Source: Monosporascus cannonballus (taxonomy: Eukaryota > Ascomycota > Sordariomycetes > Xylariales). Taken from it: a stretch of 64,000 bases of DNA. The stretch covers positions 62,001-126,000 of the forward strand of contig QJNS01000199.1 of the NCBI GenBank assembly GCA_004154925.1, given 5' to 3'. Positions 13,889 to 26,153 of the stretch are shown here, piece by piece. The notes beneath the pieces are model-generated. The model searched no databases and was not told the DNA's origin. It was given only the letters and a program-made list of their open reading frames with translations. The position numbers and the translations under genes are program-made. Position 1 is the stretch's first letter. The number at the start of each line of letters is the position of its first letter.

Positions 13889-15750
13889 CTTGGGATGTCG
13901 CCAGTATCAGATTAACTGGTGAATTCTAGGTGTCGTGATGTTTTAGCCCATAATGCATATCCTCGTCTATATCAGAGATGTGGGACTCCGTGAAGTGCCA
14001 TCGATGTGGGTTTCTCCATTGCTTGGTTGTCTGTGCGACGGTGTCTGGTGCTTACCCTGGCGTTGTCATTTCATGGGAGACCAGGTTTCTTCATGGCGGA
14101 TCTACGACACATGAGTCCTCATACACAGGATCATATCATAGCACTGTAACCCCAGCTTGTCAATATGCATGTCTTTCGATAAGGTCCAGCAAAAGCCCAG
14201 GGTGCGTTACGACCGTTTTACTGAGTAGGGATATTTTAGCCGAAAGAGGAATTGTTCTCACTGCTGAGCATAAGAAAGGGAAAGGCCTGGTCACCCTCCC
14301 CACGTATTGATCTCGGAATTTTCGTTCATGCAACTCACCAGTGCAGTATGCAGGATTGGACGAGATGTTGTATTTTTACTACGCCCAGCCCCACGCGATC
14401 GTTTTTAACCGCAAGAGTCAAGACACTGTGACAGGTTGGCAAGCGGGCCGTGGCAAGACATCCCTGGCGTGCCGGAGAGCCACATGGGTTTCGGAGTGCG
14501 GCGTTGGGATCCGAGCGTTAGGAAGCGAGGGGTGTCCCACCCCTGTCATATGCAATCCTGGTTGGAGCTTTTCTTCGTTATTATTTTATTTTCCGAACCC
14601 CTTCCTCTTTTCGTCCCTCGAGAACCAAAAGGGGAAGAAAAGTATATCAACCATGGTTGAGCCCCTTGAATTGAATTAGTGCCCCTGGCTGCGCGGCATC
14701 CGGCATCCCTGCGAGCTCATGTCAAGCATCCTTTAAGCAGAGGAACTACATCTGCACAAGGCTGCAAGAGGCAACTGCCCCGCATCAGGCTCAGGACTGC
14801 TACCATGTGAGGCGCGCTTTCTCAGTGGAGGCGCTCCGTCTACTGCACGTGTGCATGCACGCAATGAGAAAAGCACGCCCACTTCTATGAGCGCCCAAGC
14901 CAATCCCTGCTCTTCTTGAGGGTGGATGTCTCTCGGCACTTCCGTTCCTACTTAGTAAGGTGCATGCATGTATGGTTTAGCCCGGGGATCTGATTTCCGG
15001 GCAATCCACCTCGACCTTCATCCATAATGCATACCCCTGGCTCACGCCCCATGTATTCATTATTATGGATAACCCCGACGACAACTTGTGGGGTATTCAT
15101 ACAAACACGTACTCCGTATTTACGCACGTACGAAGTAGAATCCAAGGTGATTGAAACGAAACGAAACTATTTCCTCTTCCTTCGTTCACTACATGCGAGA
15201 GAGATTAGATTCCCATTCCCTACTCGAGAAGCCCCTTAGCTGCACCTGGAGAATGTCACTTATCTCGCGTACGCAGGATGGGCGCAACAGCATCATAGAT
15301 TTAGCCCTGACAACCGTAGCATCCCTTAAGAACTTTGTTGCCTAGGCGTTTTCGCATACCGAGCTCCTTTTTGCAAAGCATAAGGTGGATTTACGATAGT
15401 ATGGCAGGCCTCCTCTCGTAGAGGAGGGTCGGAGATTGGACTCCTACGTACAGCCAATGTAAAGATTTGTAAAGTCGTATGTGTATAAGATTATCGTATC
15501 TGGGACCCAGCGCAAGTGGGGATGTCTTCTCCTAAGGCCTGCACGTCAACGATCCACTTGATCGTTAAGCATTTTTCACTGGAGATAGGTATCCTCTCGG
15601 CAACGGTTCGCTAAGGTCTGACATCAAATGCAAAGCTAACACAAGTCTACACCTTCGCTTTGTCTAGTTCGTGCATAGTAGTAGTTATCCCCTATGTAGG
15701 GCACTGAGTTGGATGTAAATTTGATGGCAGGCGGTCAGCCCCAATCATCC
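13889..15750. other. Intergenic, no gene seen
   Basis: Nearly 1.9 kb upstream of the 3' end of the histidyl-tRNA synthetase gene with only short, low-quality ORFs and no recognisable repeats or RNA genes. Confidence 0.4.
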
Positions 15751-17217
15751 CTACTTCTCGGCTGGTGTCACTGCGTCGGTCGCGGCCGCCTCTACGGCCG
15801 CGGCTTTCTCGGCCGTGGCGACGTCCTCTCCCTTAACGCCGTCGACCACTCGCAGGCCTTCTGCCCGCCCGGTCAGCTGGTCTAACTCTCGTTTCCGCTG
15901 TAGCCTCTGCTTCATCTCCAGGGCGATATCTGTGAGGTTGACAAGAACGCCCTCCTTCTCTGGGTGATCATCGCTCAGGCCCATCTCCTTGATCTTGACC
16001 TTGCCTTGCGCGAGCTCATCCTCGCCCAGGATAATGCCAAAAGGAACGCCATTAACTTCGGCTGCCTTGAACTGGTTGGGCAATTTCGGCTTCACTTTGT
16101 ACAAGAACTCTGCCTATAGATTGTCAGTTTAAGACAGTCCTGCATTGGCAGAAGCATGTCATGAAACGGTCAGACGTACCTTAACACCTGCTTCCCATAA
16201 CATCGTACAAACCGACATGCGTTCCTTCAGTAACCCAGTGAACCCTTTGCCACCAAAGGCCATCACAAATGCGTCAACTTCGTTACTGCGCACTAGCTCG
16301 GAACTTTTGTCTGCTGCCATTCTTGCCTTGGTGATAGAGAATATCCGGTCAACACCGAAGGATATACCGACACAAGGTATTTGGGTCTTTCCGGAGAACA
16401 TGCCAACGAGGTTGTCGTACCGACCACCAGCTGCCACACTGCCGACGCCCACCGAGGGATCTGACGACCGGTCCTCATCCGGATCGGATGAAGACTTGTT
16501 CTTCTTATTTGGGGCGGGGAGTACCTCCTGGGATGCCGGGGTTGTTGAAGGCGCTGACCCCTCAGTGACCACTTCGTAGATAACGCCTAATACGTACAAT
16601 CTGTTAGCAGGTTTCGAGGGGCGGTGCGTAGGTTGAAGGACGATAAACTAATAAAGCGATTTTCGAGTGAAAGAACCACGGTGCAGAGGACCTTACCGGT
16701 GTAGTAGTCAAGGCCTCGCGCCAAGCTTAGATCGAACGAAACGACGTCTAACGCGTTGAAGGCCTCCAAATAGGAGAACATGAGCTCGAGATCGTCCATT
16801 CCTTGCTTCATAGATGGATTTGCCGCGAGTTTTTCGTCGCGCCTTAGCTTCTCTAGCAAGTCCTTTTTACCCTTCAGGACAACCCACTCCCCGATCTTGT
16901 CAGCAACTTCCGGATCAAGACCCTTCTCCTCTGTCATTTCTTTGCGAACATCGCTCCATCTACAATGACCAGTCAATAATTTCTCGGTGTAAGTAATCTG
17001 GCAAAAACCACCAGCCCCGTCGAGTGGTTAGGAGCCTAAGCTCTGAAGGCACCTCCATTGGGGACTACCCGTTCACTAGCTGAAAGGGACTGGTAAATAA
17101 GGTGAGAAATTGCTTACGGTAGCTTGTCGAGCTTGTCGACAGCAGATGAAATGGTTCTTATTCTATCCTCAGGCACACCGCAAACTTGGAAGATCCCATC
17201 TAAAATTTTACGGTGAT

Positions 17218-17255
<38 letters not shown>

Positions 17256-18169
17256 CATTAACATTGGACCCCAGAGGTAAGAGGCGGAGGCACTCACAAC
17301 TTGACTGTATAAGTCCCTTTCCAGCCCAGCTCATCAAAAACTTCCGTTACAATGCGAATAATCTCGGCATCGGGCAGCATTGCATCGTAGCTACCTGTTA
17401 ACCCGGTTTAGCTACACAATAACACGAGAGGCGCGGCGGCAGAACGGACCTGCAATATCGAAATCACACTGGTAGAACCTTTTCGGGTTTAAGAGCGCAG
17501 CGTTAGCGATATTTTTGCTTGGGGTTCCACTTGTCTCCTGAGAAGATGTACTGACTCTCGCATGCGGCCCTTTGTCATTGCTGGCTGATCTCTACGGTAG
17601 ACCTTTGCGATGTGATAGCGCTTGACATTTTGAATATCTCGGTTCATGGCCAGCCACCGCGCGAAGGGCACCGTCAGGTCATATCTCAGAGAGCAGAGCT
17701 CGCCTCTCTGGTCGGCCAGATCGTAGATCAACTTGCTGTCCTCGCCATACTTCCCAGCCAGGATTTCCTTGAGCTCGAAGACGGGCGTGTCGATGGTGAC
17801 TCCTCCGTGGCGTTTAAAGACTTGGGTGATGGTGTTGAAGATCTTGTCGCGAATGACCATATCCTTTCCCTGCCCTTCAAGAATGAGTATCCTGTGAGTG
17901 TGGTCATGGCGGACGCATCTGGACAACTAACAGTCTTTAGTGCCCTTTGGGGTCTTGAGCTCGAATTTGGGGGCCTTCGGAGCCATCCTGTGTTCGTCCG
18001 ATTCTAGCTCTGGCTCCGGCTGCGGCCGCGGGTTAGCTCCAGTTGTTGAATTGAATTCAACAACCTGGATCCGGGGAAGGTGGGTAGAAAATACGGTAAT
18101 TGGTAATTTTGAGGTTTGCCGGGGAGGTCTGACTCTGGTGAGAGAGCGCAAGGGAAGGAAGGTGGACAT
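15751..18169 (-). CDS. HTS1: Histidyl-tRNA synthetase, mitochondrial and cytosolic forms
   Basis: Class II aminoacyl-tRNA synthetase charging tRNA-His. Exons: 17932-18169, 17556-17874, 17450-17478, 17298-17394, 17118-17219, 16697-16959, 16180-16586, 15751-16113; 1818 nt, 605 aa. The 29-nt third exon encodes YQCDFDIA. Family motifs: [12 protein letters not shown] (motif 2 region), RGLDYYTG (343-350, histidine signature), [11 protein letters not shown] and [10 protein letters not shown] (motif 3). The first ATG (18169) adds a 61-residue Arg/Ser-rich leader without early acidic residues, fitting a mitochondrial presequence; the second in-frame Met62 (ATG at 17984-17986) starts [19 protein letters not shown], a normal cytosolic N-terminus. 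In budding yeast HTS1 both forms come from one gene by alternative initiation, so the same is inferred here. The C-terminus has an Ala/Glu-rich extension. A 33-base A run (T on the coding strand) abuts the exon-5 splice acceptor. Confidence 0.93.
17222..17254. repeat. A33 homopolymer forming the polypyrimidine tract of an intron
   Basis: Thirty-three consecutive A on the plus strand read as T33 on the coding strand, immediately before the AG acceptor (17220-17221) of the HTS1 intron 17220-17297. Exact length may be affected by sequencing. Confidence 0.9.
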
Positions 18170-19325
18170 TCAAATCCTGGTGGGAATTATGCGAAGGTGT
18201 GGGTGGGATAAGATTCCGTCCTGATATAGAGATTGCTGTAAAGTGTAGTGAGTCAACCTTCGGACATTGGCAGGAAAATTGCAATGCAGCCTCACTGCAA
18301 GGCTAGAGATGCCGTGAAACGAAAGCTGCTGATTGGCCCATAATCTGTGACAGAGGGGTAACTAATCAAGTTGGTCCGAGCTGTGACCGGAGGGAGTTCT
18401 GTCTCTGACAAGATGCCCAATGACGTAGGTACCTTTGCAACAGGATGTTACCAACCTAGGTAGGATCGGTCCAACTCGCTGTGCGGTCCAAATCACATCG
18501 ACATATCTAGGTACCTACAAGAGCAAAGCCAAAGGACGACGTCATTTTCCCAATGGAAGAAAAAGGCTGTCGGCTTGCTCACACTAAGAAGTCAGCAGTG
18601 GCTGTGTTGGCAAGTTTTCAAAATTCATAATTAATGCTCCTGGAATTATCCGTTTTCTTCCTACCATTTAATTCCTATGTTTTAATTACTGGATAAAGTA
18701 GCCCAGTCATTCTGGGCCAGAGTCTGTCCTTATATAAAGCTAGAGACTGGGCCTGCTCGTCCCCCCCTCTATGTATTTACCCGGGTGGTTGTTAGTGGCT
18801 TAGCGTTATTGCATCAGTCGTTCCGTAGGGAAACGATATCGCTTAGTGGGCAACATATAAAGGAGCTTTCACTCTGTTATAGCGCGCGACATTTATTAAC
18901 AAGTTATATGGCGCAAGACGTTATGGTAAAGGTGTTTATAGCACCAGCTTTAACCCCTTTTCACTGCCACATCCAGAATGAAACAAGAGGATACCCAGGC
19001 ATCCTCATTACGACTCGCGCGAGTTTGTTTGATAGCCTTCATGTGCGTTTCCGCTTACTCCATCTTCTGCGAGTAGTCGCCTTGGACCGTATCCATTTCT
19101 TCTTCCGACTTGGCCGCACAGAGCATGACATGTTATAATAAGGATAATTATCGCTATCTACTTCATAGAGAACCAGTATCACGTTCCTACATCTTGCAAA
19201 CCGGACAAGAAAACAGCAACATTATGGGTCCTTCCATAGAACCCCCTAGACGTTACCCACCGAGTTCTGATGGCCGCCGGCATATTTCCAGCGACTTCTA
19301 TCCCTTTTTGAGCTCTAATTGTGTC
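18170..19325. other. Intergenic upstream of HTS1
   Basis: Contains the HTS1 promoter next to 18170. ORFs of 117 and 102 codons on the plus strand (18785-19418) show no family signature and I do not call them. Confidence 0.4.
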
Positions 19326-22241
19326 TCAATTTTTGGACAACTTGTTCCTGGCGTTCTGCAAAGACTGCTCGAGATGTTGCTGCCAGTCTGCATACGTCTG
19401 AGCGCCGCTCTGCAATAGGATTGCGTCTTGGAAGGATCTAGTACCGTTGGAAAGTCTCTCGTACTGTTTAATAATGCCTATTCCGTCTTCTCGGAGGCGG
19501 GTTGTCAAGTCATCTAGCTCCGTAGAATGAAGCTCCATGAGTTTTGACATGATTTTTCTAAGATCGCGCGTATATTCTCTGGGGGCGTTCTCAACCGCTG
19601 CTTGTTTCGTTTCCAAGCGTCGCACAATGGTCTGTTTGAATATTAATAACAAGGCAGATTGGTCTAACTCGACTTTGGCACTCACATCAACAACAATGTG
19701 CAATGTATCTACAAGGGTATCAGTTGCAGTTCGCTTCTCCCATTGGTATCTCGGCTGGGTATCATCCATTGATGGAGTTGGTATAGTGGTAGGAGGATTC
19801 ATTATAGATGGTCCACTGATGGGGATACGACTAATATCTTGTAAAGGATGTCTTGTAGATTGCGCTTTGGCTTGCACCGCGTAAGTTGGCTGCTGAGTTC
19901 CGGTATGAACTCCAATCGGACTTCCAAAATCATTGACGAGCGAAGGTGTAACTCTAGAATATGTCGGCCGAGGCAAGGAAGCATCGACTTTCTTCGGGGG
20001 AGCAACCGTACACCCAGTCATCTCAGGTGACACGACCCTACTGGCCGTCTCTAGGTCCTCATAAATGGTGAAGAGACCCTTTTTGTCCCTGTTGGGAGCC
20101 TTGTAGTGGGTGAATCTAATGGGGCTTACATGCTTAGATGCTTGTCCAGAGGGCTCGCTTGACCGCAAGACGGCGTTTGCTTGTTTCTTTCTGGGCTTTT
20201 CTGCTTCTTCGACAGTTGCCTTTCTTTTCCCTTGCAGTTGACTACTGTGGTCTGTTATGGCTGGCGCTTCTGGCGCCTTGAGGTTATCAGGAACACTTTG
20301 TGGCTGAATCGCCGCTTGAAGACTATCTACCCATGGTGGGCTGTTGGTAGTCGGTTTGTTCCTCACAGGCTGTATCTCCATAGTATGTGCGCTCGGAGAA
20401 TGCTTGACCACTGGTTGCTTGTCCATTACCTGGAATACCCCTTGGTCTTCCGGTGCAGGTTCTTCTACGTCGCTCGACTCAGATGGCTGACCCGACGAAA
20501 TCTCAATTAGCGAAGTGACATCATTTGCAATATCGGGCGCATCGAACATAGTCTGGTCTTGTAGCGGATAGTCTTCAGCAACTGGCGCCAATGAGTCCTT
20601 GCTGCATCCGATGGTTGCTTTATTGATAATCTCTTCGCTGGGTAACTTATCGGGCTTCGCTAGCGAGGGTGCCTTGCTCGACTCCGGTTTGTCTGGGGCA
20701 TCAGGTTTGATATGGTGCTCCTTGGGCAGTAATAGGGGTGCCGGGTCCTGCGCTACGTCTTGGACTGGGTCTTCCTTCATATCTTGCTCTATCCAGGGTT
20801 TGATATTGCGTCTGGGATTCCTGGACGTAGACCCGTATTGTACAGGACTCCTTTTCTTCTTCGAGTTTGGACCAATAGACGCTCCGGCCGCGTTAACATC
20901 GACGGGGTTGAGCTTGGCAGACGCCGCCTTATTTGCTTTTCGTCTAGTCGGCTTCATCGGTATCCCTTCTGGTTTCGATTTCTCCTCAACCATGCTCTTC
21001 GGGGTTTTAGACGTCGCTGGCGGAGCCTGTGTCGAAGGCTTTGATTTACCGCTCGGTAACCCATCGACATTGCCGGCAGCCTCAGCGGTTACATGCGATG
21101 ATCCCGCCGTCGGTTTTGCGAAGAACGGTTTTTTGGCGACTCTCTTGCTGGTGACTTTCGCTCTCGGTGGTGAAAGAGTGGTGTTCGGCTGGGATTTAGG
21201 AACACCAGATCTCAACGAGGTTTGTATATTCTTGTGGGTGCGCTCAACTGTAGGGGACAGTGGAGGGGACCACTCGTCTACATCTGCGGGGGTTTTCACC
21301 TTTTGCTCCGGACCGTCTTGGGCGCCCTTGGGCAGAATTTGAGCGCTCTTCACTTCCATCTCATTTGTAGCATCTTGCTTCCGGCGAGCCCTTGTTGACA
21401 CAGGCCTAGCGGTGGTCTCAGCCTTGCGGACTCTACCCCTATTCGCGGGAGCTTTTGGGACTGGTGAGCGCTTTTGGGCAGCATTTCTGCGCTTTCCGTG
21501 ATCAGCCACAGTCGGCTTACTTGTCGGTTCCTTCCTGCCTGGAGGCTGGTAGTCTGTGTCAGAACCCGCCGAGTCATCAGGGACAGATTCAGATGCATCG
21601 CTTGCTTCCTCATCCTTGAAGTGATCATCTTGCGGCTCCGCGATGATCTTCCGAGCTTGGCTGCGCCCAACTTCAACCTCTACTTCTGGCCCGGGAGATT
21701 TCAGGATAACGCCTTCGGACTCCGGAGCTTCAGAGTACCTTGATGTTGCACTGTCGTAAGAGGGCAGTCTCAACCTTTCTAGGCTCGATGGTAAGACCGG
21801 TAGCTCATTACCGGAGTCTTGAGGCACAGGCAACGCATCCGACTCCAAGTTATGGTCGACGAAAGGATCCTGGGGTTCGCGCTTGATTACACTGGGAGGA
21901 CTCGCTCCATAAGGTTCTTCGGGGCGCTACATTAGCACTTTTAGCTAGACATAGGACTTATGGAACTTACCAGCTCTGCCATCCTCGGAATCACCGTACT
22001 CTGCACTGGACGAAGATGATGAACATCGATTCGGTTCGGATGTAGACGAAGACACGATGGGATCATCGTCTAACCCAACAGAAGACTGATGTAAGTCTAA
22101 GCCTCCTCGGATATTTCTATCCTTTGCCCTCTGGAGAGGCATCTCGAGACCAGGATCTAATTCGACCGTCGAAACTGGACTAGTGTCCGGGTGAACCCAG
22201 AGATCGTCTCTGTCTTCTGAGCTTCTCCCAACCGGGGCCAT
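19326..22241 (-). CDS. Orphan nuclear-like protein, 953 aa, C-terminal coiled coil
   Basis: Exons 21971-22241 and 19326-21916, 2862 nt. The 54-nt intron (21917-21970) uses a CGAAG acceptor: the nearer TAG acceptor would shift frame, while this one joins DGRA to EPYGASPPSVIKREP in frame. Residues 1-750 are low-complexity and highly charged, with many Lys/Pro/Ser patches, basic RKRK-like clusters and TPKS/SP sites, as in chromatin-associated proteins. The last about 160 residues (from about WEKRTATDTLVDTLH) are predicted helical with heptad character (KIMSKLMELHSTELDDL...), a likely coiled-coil dimerisation region. I do not recognise the family; nuclear location is inferred only from the basic patches. 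The intron is required because no ATG opens the long exon. Confidence 0.75.
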
Positions 22242-23362
22242 TTTTGGGTTAACCCCTTTTGCATATGTAGTCAGCCCCTAGGTCAAGTAGCTGGAGCATA
22301 CTGTAATGACTATAACATGAGTTTATGCCGGCGGGACAACGGCCACTCACCCACAGAGATACCTAAGGTAGCAGTAAGAACACTTGGGCGATAGTTGTTG
22401 GATACAGGTGGTTAGGGCATGGAGGGTAGACACCGAATGGGAAATAGCCGGAAAGAACTCAGGAGTGAGGTATCGTTCACGGCAGTTGAATCTTAGAGCA
22501 AGCTTGTATTCGCAAGACTGACCCAGATCAGGAACTGATGGTATGTGCCGACTGCTAACTGTCGAATCGAACCAGTCGATGCACCGCTCCCGGCGAACGG
22601 GTAAGTGTAGGGAGGAAGGAATTGAGGACGTTGAAATGGTTAGGGGTATGGGAAGTGAAAAAGGTTAGACACAGGACACAATCGCATTGAAAGCTACCAC
22701 TGAGGGAAGGAGCTGAGTGCCTGGTAGGAGTCAATTGATCTAACGTTCCTTCCCCCGATCTTCCCACTACAGTGAGCCACGAACCTATGAACCTACATGT
22801 ACATGGTACGCTGTTGAGGGGCTTCTGAAGCAACATCACTCCTGTGCCAAAAATCCCAACATACCCCCGGGGATCCAGGTAGGCAGATGTTTAAACAAGT
22901 AATCAGGCCTCGGATCAATGATGCAGATTGACCTATGCATATCGATGCATAGTCAATTCATGATATAGACGGACATGAGCATGTCAATCGACATAGACGG
23001 CTGTGCGGCTACCGGGTCCTTCGGACTCCCCTAGGTTGAGGGTCCGATAAAACGAGCACACAGGCATGGCTCATTGCCATTCACTGTATTTCATAAGTCA
23101 ATGCGCGCCAACGCCAGGAACCCAGGGGTAATCCGGGTGGTAGAATTCATTGGCGATCTGGGTCACTCGGGGATATCATCAATTCCAAGGGAAGCCGGCA
23201 GTGCGCCGGTCGGTCTCTGAGGCCGCAGCTGACATAATTTAAGTCAAGCTTGAAATGACGAGAATAATCGCCAAGAACCAGTAGATACAGCTTTTCCCCC
23301 TGAATCAATGCCATCCAGCCAACGCCTGTTTGTCGCCCTTCATCATGGTTCCCACGGCGAAT
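22242..23362. other. Intergenic, no gene seen
   Basis: Contains the promoter of the 953-aa orphan gene and the 3' end of RPL11. A 94-codon minus ORF at 22555-22839 has no recognisable features. Confidence 0.4.
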
Positions 23363-24014
23363 TTATCGGACAATACCATCGAATCTCTGCTTGAACCACT
23401 TGACGGTCTCCTCGCGGGAGATGCGGTGGCCAGCACCAATCCTGCTCTTGCATCGGCGTCGGCGGGTGACACGCTCTCCCGGACGGGTCATGCAGCAGTA
23501 GAAGTCCATGCCGTAGATGCCGATGGCGGGGTCGTACTTGATGCCGAGATCGATGTGTTCGCTGATACCGAAACCGAAGTTGCCGGTCTCGCTGAAGTTG
23601 CGCTTGCGGAGTTCGTACTCCTTGACCTTCAGGCCACGCTCGAGGATTTCCTCGGCCTTGGGACCACGGACGGTGACGTGCACGGAGATCTTCTCGTTAC
23701 GTCGGATACCGAAGGTTCGGACGGTGTAGCGGGCCTTGCCTGTTAGACAGGAAAGTAATTAGCTCGCCATGAAAATTGCCATTGAGAGTCTTCCGAGTGT
23801 TTTTCCACATACTGTAGACGGGAGTTTGACCGCTCAGCTGCTCCAACACCTTGGCAGCACGGGTCAGTCTGTCACCAGATTCGCCGACCGAGATGTTCAG
23901 AACGAGCTTCTGGATGCGGAGCTCCCGCATGGGGTTTTGGGCCTTCTCAGACTGCAAGAAAAATGTGTCAATTACTTTCTCGAAAAAATTGGTTTCTTGT
24001 TTGCGACATACCAT
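23363..24014 (-). CDS. RPL11: 60S ribosomal protein L11 (uL5)
   Basis: Large-subunit ribosomal protein of the central protuberance that contacts 5S rRNA. Exons: 24012-24014, 23813-23951, 23363-23739; 519 nt, 172 aa, the usual size. The first coding exon is only the ATG, followed by a 60-nt intron; the second exon begins [20 protein letters not shown] and the third joins [20 protein letters not shown]. The entire sequence matches the highly conserved uL5 family, ending RFDGIVR. Starting translation at the unspliced ATG would give a false N-terminus ([10 protein letters not shown]...). It is transcribed divergently from the SmB gene, 510 bp apart. Confidence 0.95.
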
Positions 24015-24524
24015 GTTGGCTGTGGCTGTTAGTACGGAACCGTGGAGGTGGAAGAATGTGTCGTGTTGAAGGTCTGGCAATCTCACAGGGGCCTCGGAAT
24101 ATAGAGTTAGAGTTTGCGCTTGTCAAATTTCTGAAGAGGGTTTTCAGGTAGAGAAGCCCTTATCGCCTAACAGGGATAATTGGGGAGAGTGTGGCTGTGG
24201 TTCTACGAAGCCCGTGCGGTGGGGGGAGGAGTGAAATCGTGGCTTGAATGGGTGGCTTAGCTAGATGATTCTGCATTGACCACACAGAGCTCCCTGAAAC
24301 TCGACCAGTTAGGTACTTCCGGCTCCTTCAGCCTTGGTCGGAGCTGTTTGTTGCCTCGTCTGCTTTTTGTTTGACCATTCCCTCATATCAATATCAAAGT
24401 CGCGACCTCGACCCGCCCCTCGCGTCTAGTAGATCTCGCTAAAGCCAACGCGAGTTCAGGATCTCACCAAGAGGTACAACTTTGCATATTCTTAGAAGCT
24501 CCATTGGAGCAACCTGTCGCAACC
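24015..24524. promoter_or_regulatory. Shared divergent promoter of RPL11 and SMB1
   Basis: A 510-bp gap separates the start codons of RPL11 (-) and SMB1 (+). Both are housekeeping RNA/ribosome genes, so a bidirectional promoter is plausible. Specific factor sites were not assigned. Confidence 0.4.
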
Positions 24525-25476
24525 ATGGCGACGAACAAGCAGGGCAAAATGGTTAGTTTCCCACTTGACCGCTTCATAGCTTCGACGACGTTGACATCAC
24601 AGGCTGACTGATCGAGTTTCCCAGGCCGGTTACGTATGTATACCTCCCGATAGCCCGCTTCCATGCGATATCTCTGCGCCCGAAGGTCTCCGCTTCGTAA
24701 CTGACATGTTTCGACCAGATCAACTACCGGATGAGGGTCACGTTGATGGACGGCCGCCAAATGACGGGGCAGATGCTGGCTTTTGACAAGGTGGGAGGCT
24801 TCCTTGAGGAAGCATTTAATTGATGATCTGACAATTGTGCAGCACATGAACCTTGTCCTAAGCGACACCGAGGAATTCCGACGGGTCAAGAGAAAGCAAA
24901 CAAAACCTGCTGCTCCCGGCGCATCGAGTTCTACGACGCAGACAGTTGAATCGGAAGAAAAGCGCACATTGGGTCTTACAATTGTACGGGGTGCTCATAT
25001 AGTCTCGCTGTCTGTCGAATCGGCACCGCCGGCCGATCCCAGTACACGTCTTGGAAAGAGCACGTCTGGTGGTTTACCCACTACATTGGCATCTGGACCT
25101 GGCGTTGCGCGTCCTGCCGGACGTGGAGCAGCTCCATCAACTCTTGCTGTAAGCATTCATTCCCAGCCAAGGGAAGTTGTGGCGCTCTTTGCTAACTCGT
25201 TCCATAGGGCCCCGCTGCTGGCGTGGGAGGTGCGGCTCCCCCTTTCCCTCCTCAGTTCCCTGGTGCACCTGGTTTTGGACCTGGCCGAGGTGGCCGTAAG
25301 TATTCCGCGATTTACATGCCGACAAAGGAAGATACTAACTGATCATAGCACCGGCCCCTGGTTTCCCTCCTGGAAACTTCCCCCCTCCGGGCTTTCCTCA
25401 AGGCGCACCATTCCCACCCCCCGGTTTCAACCCTGGTGGTGGTCCTCCTGGTTTCAACCCGCCGCCCAGGAGATAG
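24525..25476 (+). CDS. SMB1: Small nuclear ribonucleoprotein Sm B
   Basis: Core Sm-ring protein of spliceosomal U1, U2, U4 and U5 snRNPs. Exons: 24525-24551, 24625-24633, 24719-24790, 24843-25148, 25208-25295, 25349-25476; 630 nt, 209 aa. Exon 2 is a 9-nt micro-exon (GCCGGTTAC = Ala-Gly-Tyr) that completes KMAGYINYRMRVTL, the expected Sm1 start; skipping it would delete three residues in frame. The Sm fold spans about 8-95, with GRQMTGQMLAFDKHMNLVL in Sm1 and RGAHIVSLSV in Sm2. The tail is Pro/Gly-rich with PPGF repeats and ends NPPPRR, as in SmB/B' proteins that bind splicing factors. Five introns in 0.95 kb is dense for the window. Confidence 0.95.
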
Positions 25477-26153
25477 AATCAGCGGAGACTGCGTTGGTGA
25501 GGTTCTGCTGAAAAGCCAGGTCAGCGTACCTTTGGCAACTGAATCGCGAAGACGAAACGGAAGTGGACGAATGAGAGTATCAATGGCGTTTAGGGTAGCA
25601 CCAAAACAGCATCGCGATGGAAACTACGTTGTTGTGTTTCCATTTACATAGACCACAGTCGGCAAAAGGACTAGCATCACAACGGTCTTTGATGCATACC
25701 TTCTCAACATTTAATCAGAACAGTATCACCGTCAAAAGCCGCCCTGAACCCAAGAGTCTATAGAGACGTGTGGTAGTCTTTTACTCTTCCTGTTGATCGC
25801 ATTGAGCTGAGTAAGTACTTAATTGTTACGTTTATTCCTAGACGTATAACCTTGGAGGTGATCGATGAAGAAGAACCCACACGTGACCGTTGGGAGTCTG
25901 ACACTCTGCGTCCAACCTTTCCGAGTCCCAGAGTCAAGAGGTTCGGTCAGACCCACCCCCATTGAAAATCGAGGTCCCAATGGAAATCCCAGCTAGGCTT
26001 AGCTCGAAATTCAAGGGTCCGGCTCAGGAGCCAACGCTTTTCTTATCCCCAGCAGGTCAAATTCCAATGGTTCGGACCCCCGTCATCGCAACGATCCTCT
26101 TCCCCTCCAGGCCTCTCTCTACTCTTCTCCGACAATAAAGGGACATCGTCAAG
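25477..26153. other. Intergenic between SMB1 and MPC1
   Basis: Holds the 3' UTR of SMB1 and the MPC1 promoter, both genes on the plus strand. No extra gene was found. Confidence 0.45.

Noticed and set aside
23330..23746. 138-codon plus-strand ORF over RPL11
   Set aside because: Antisense shadow of a highly conserved ribosomal protein gene.
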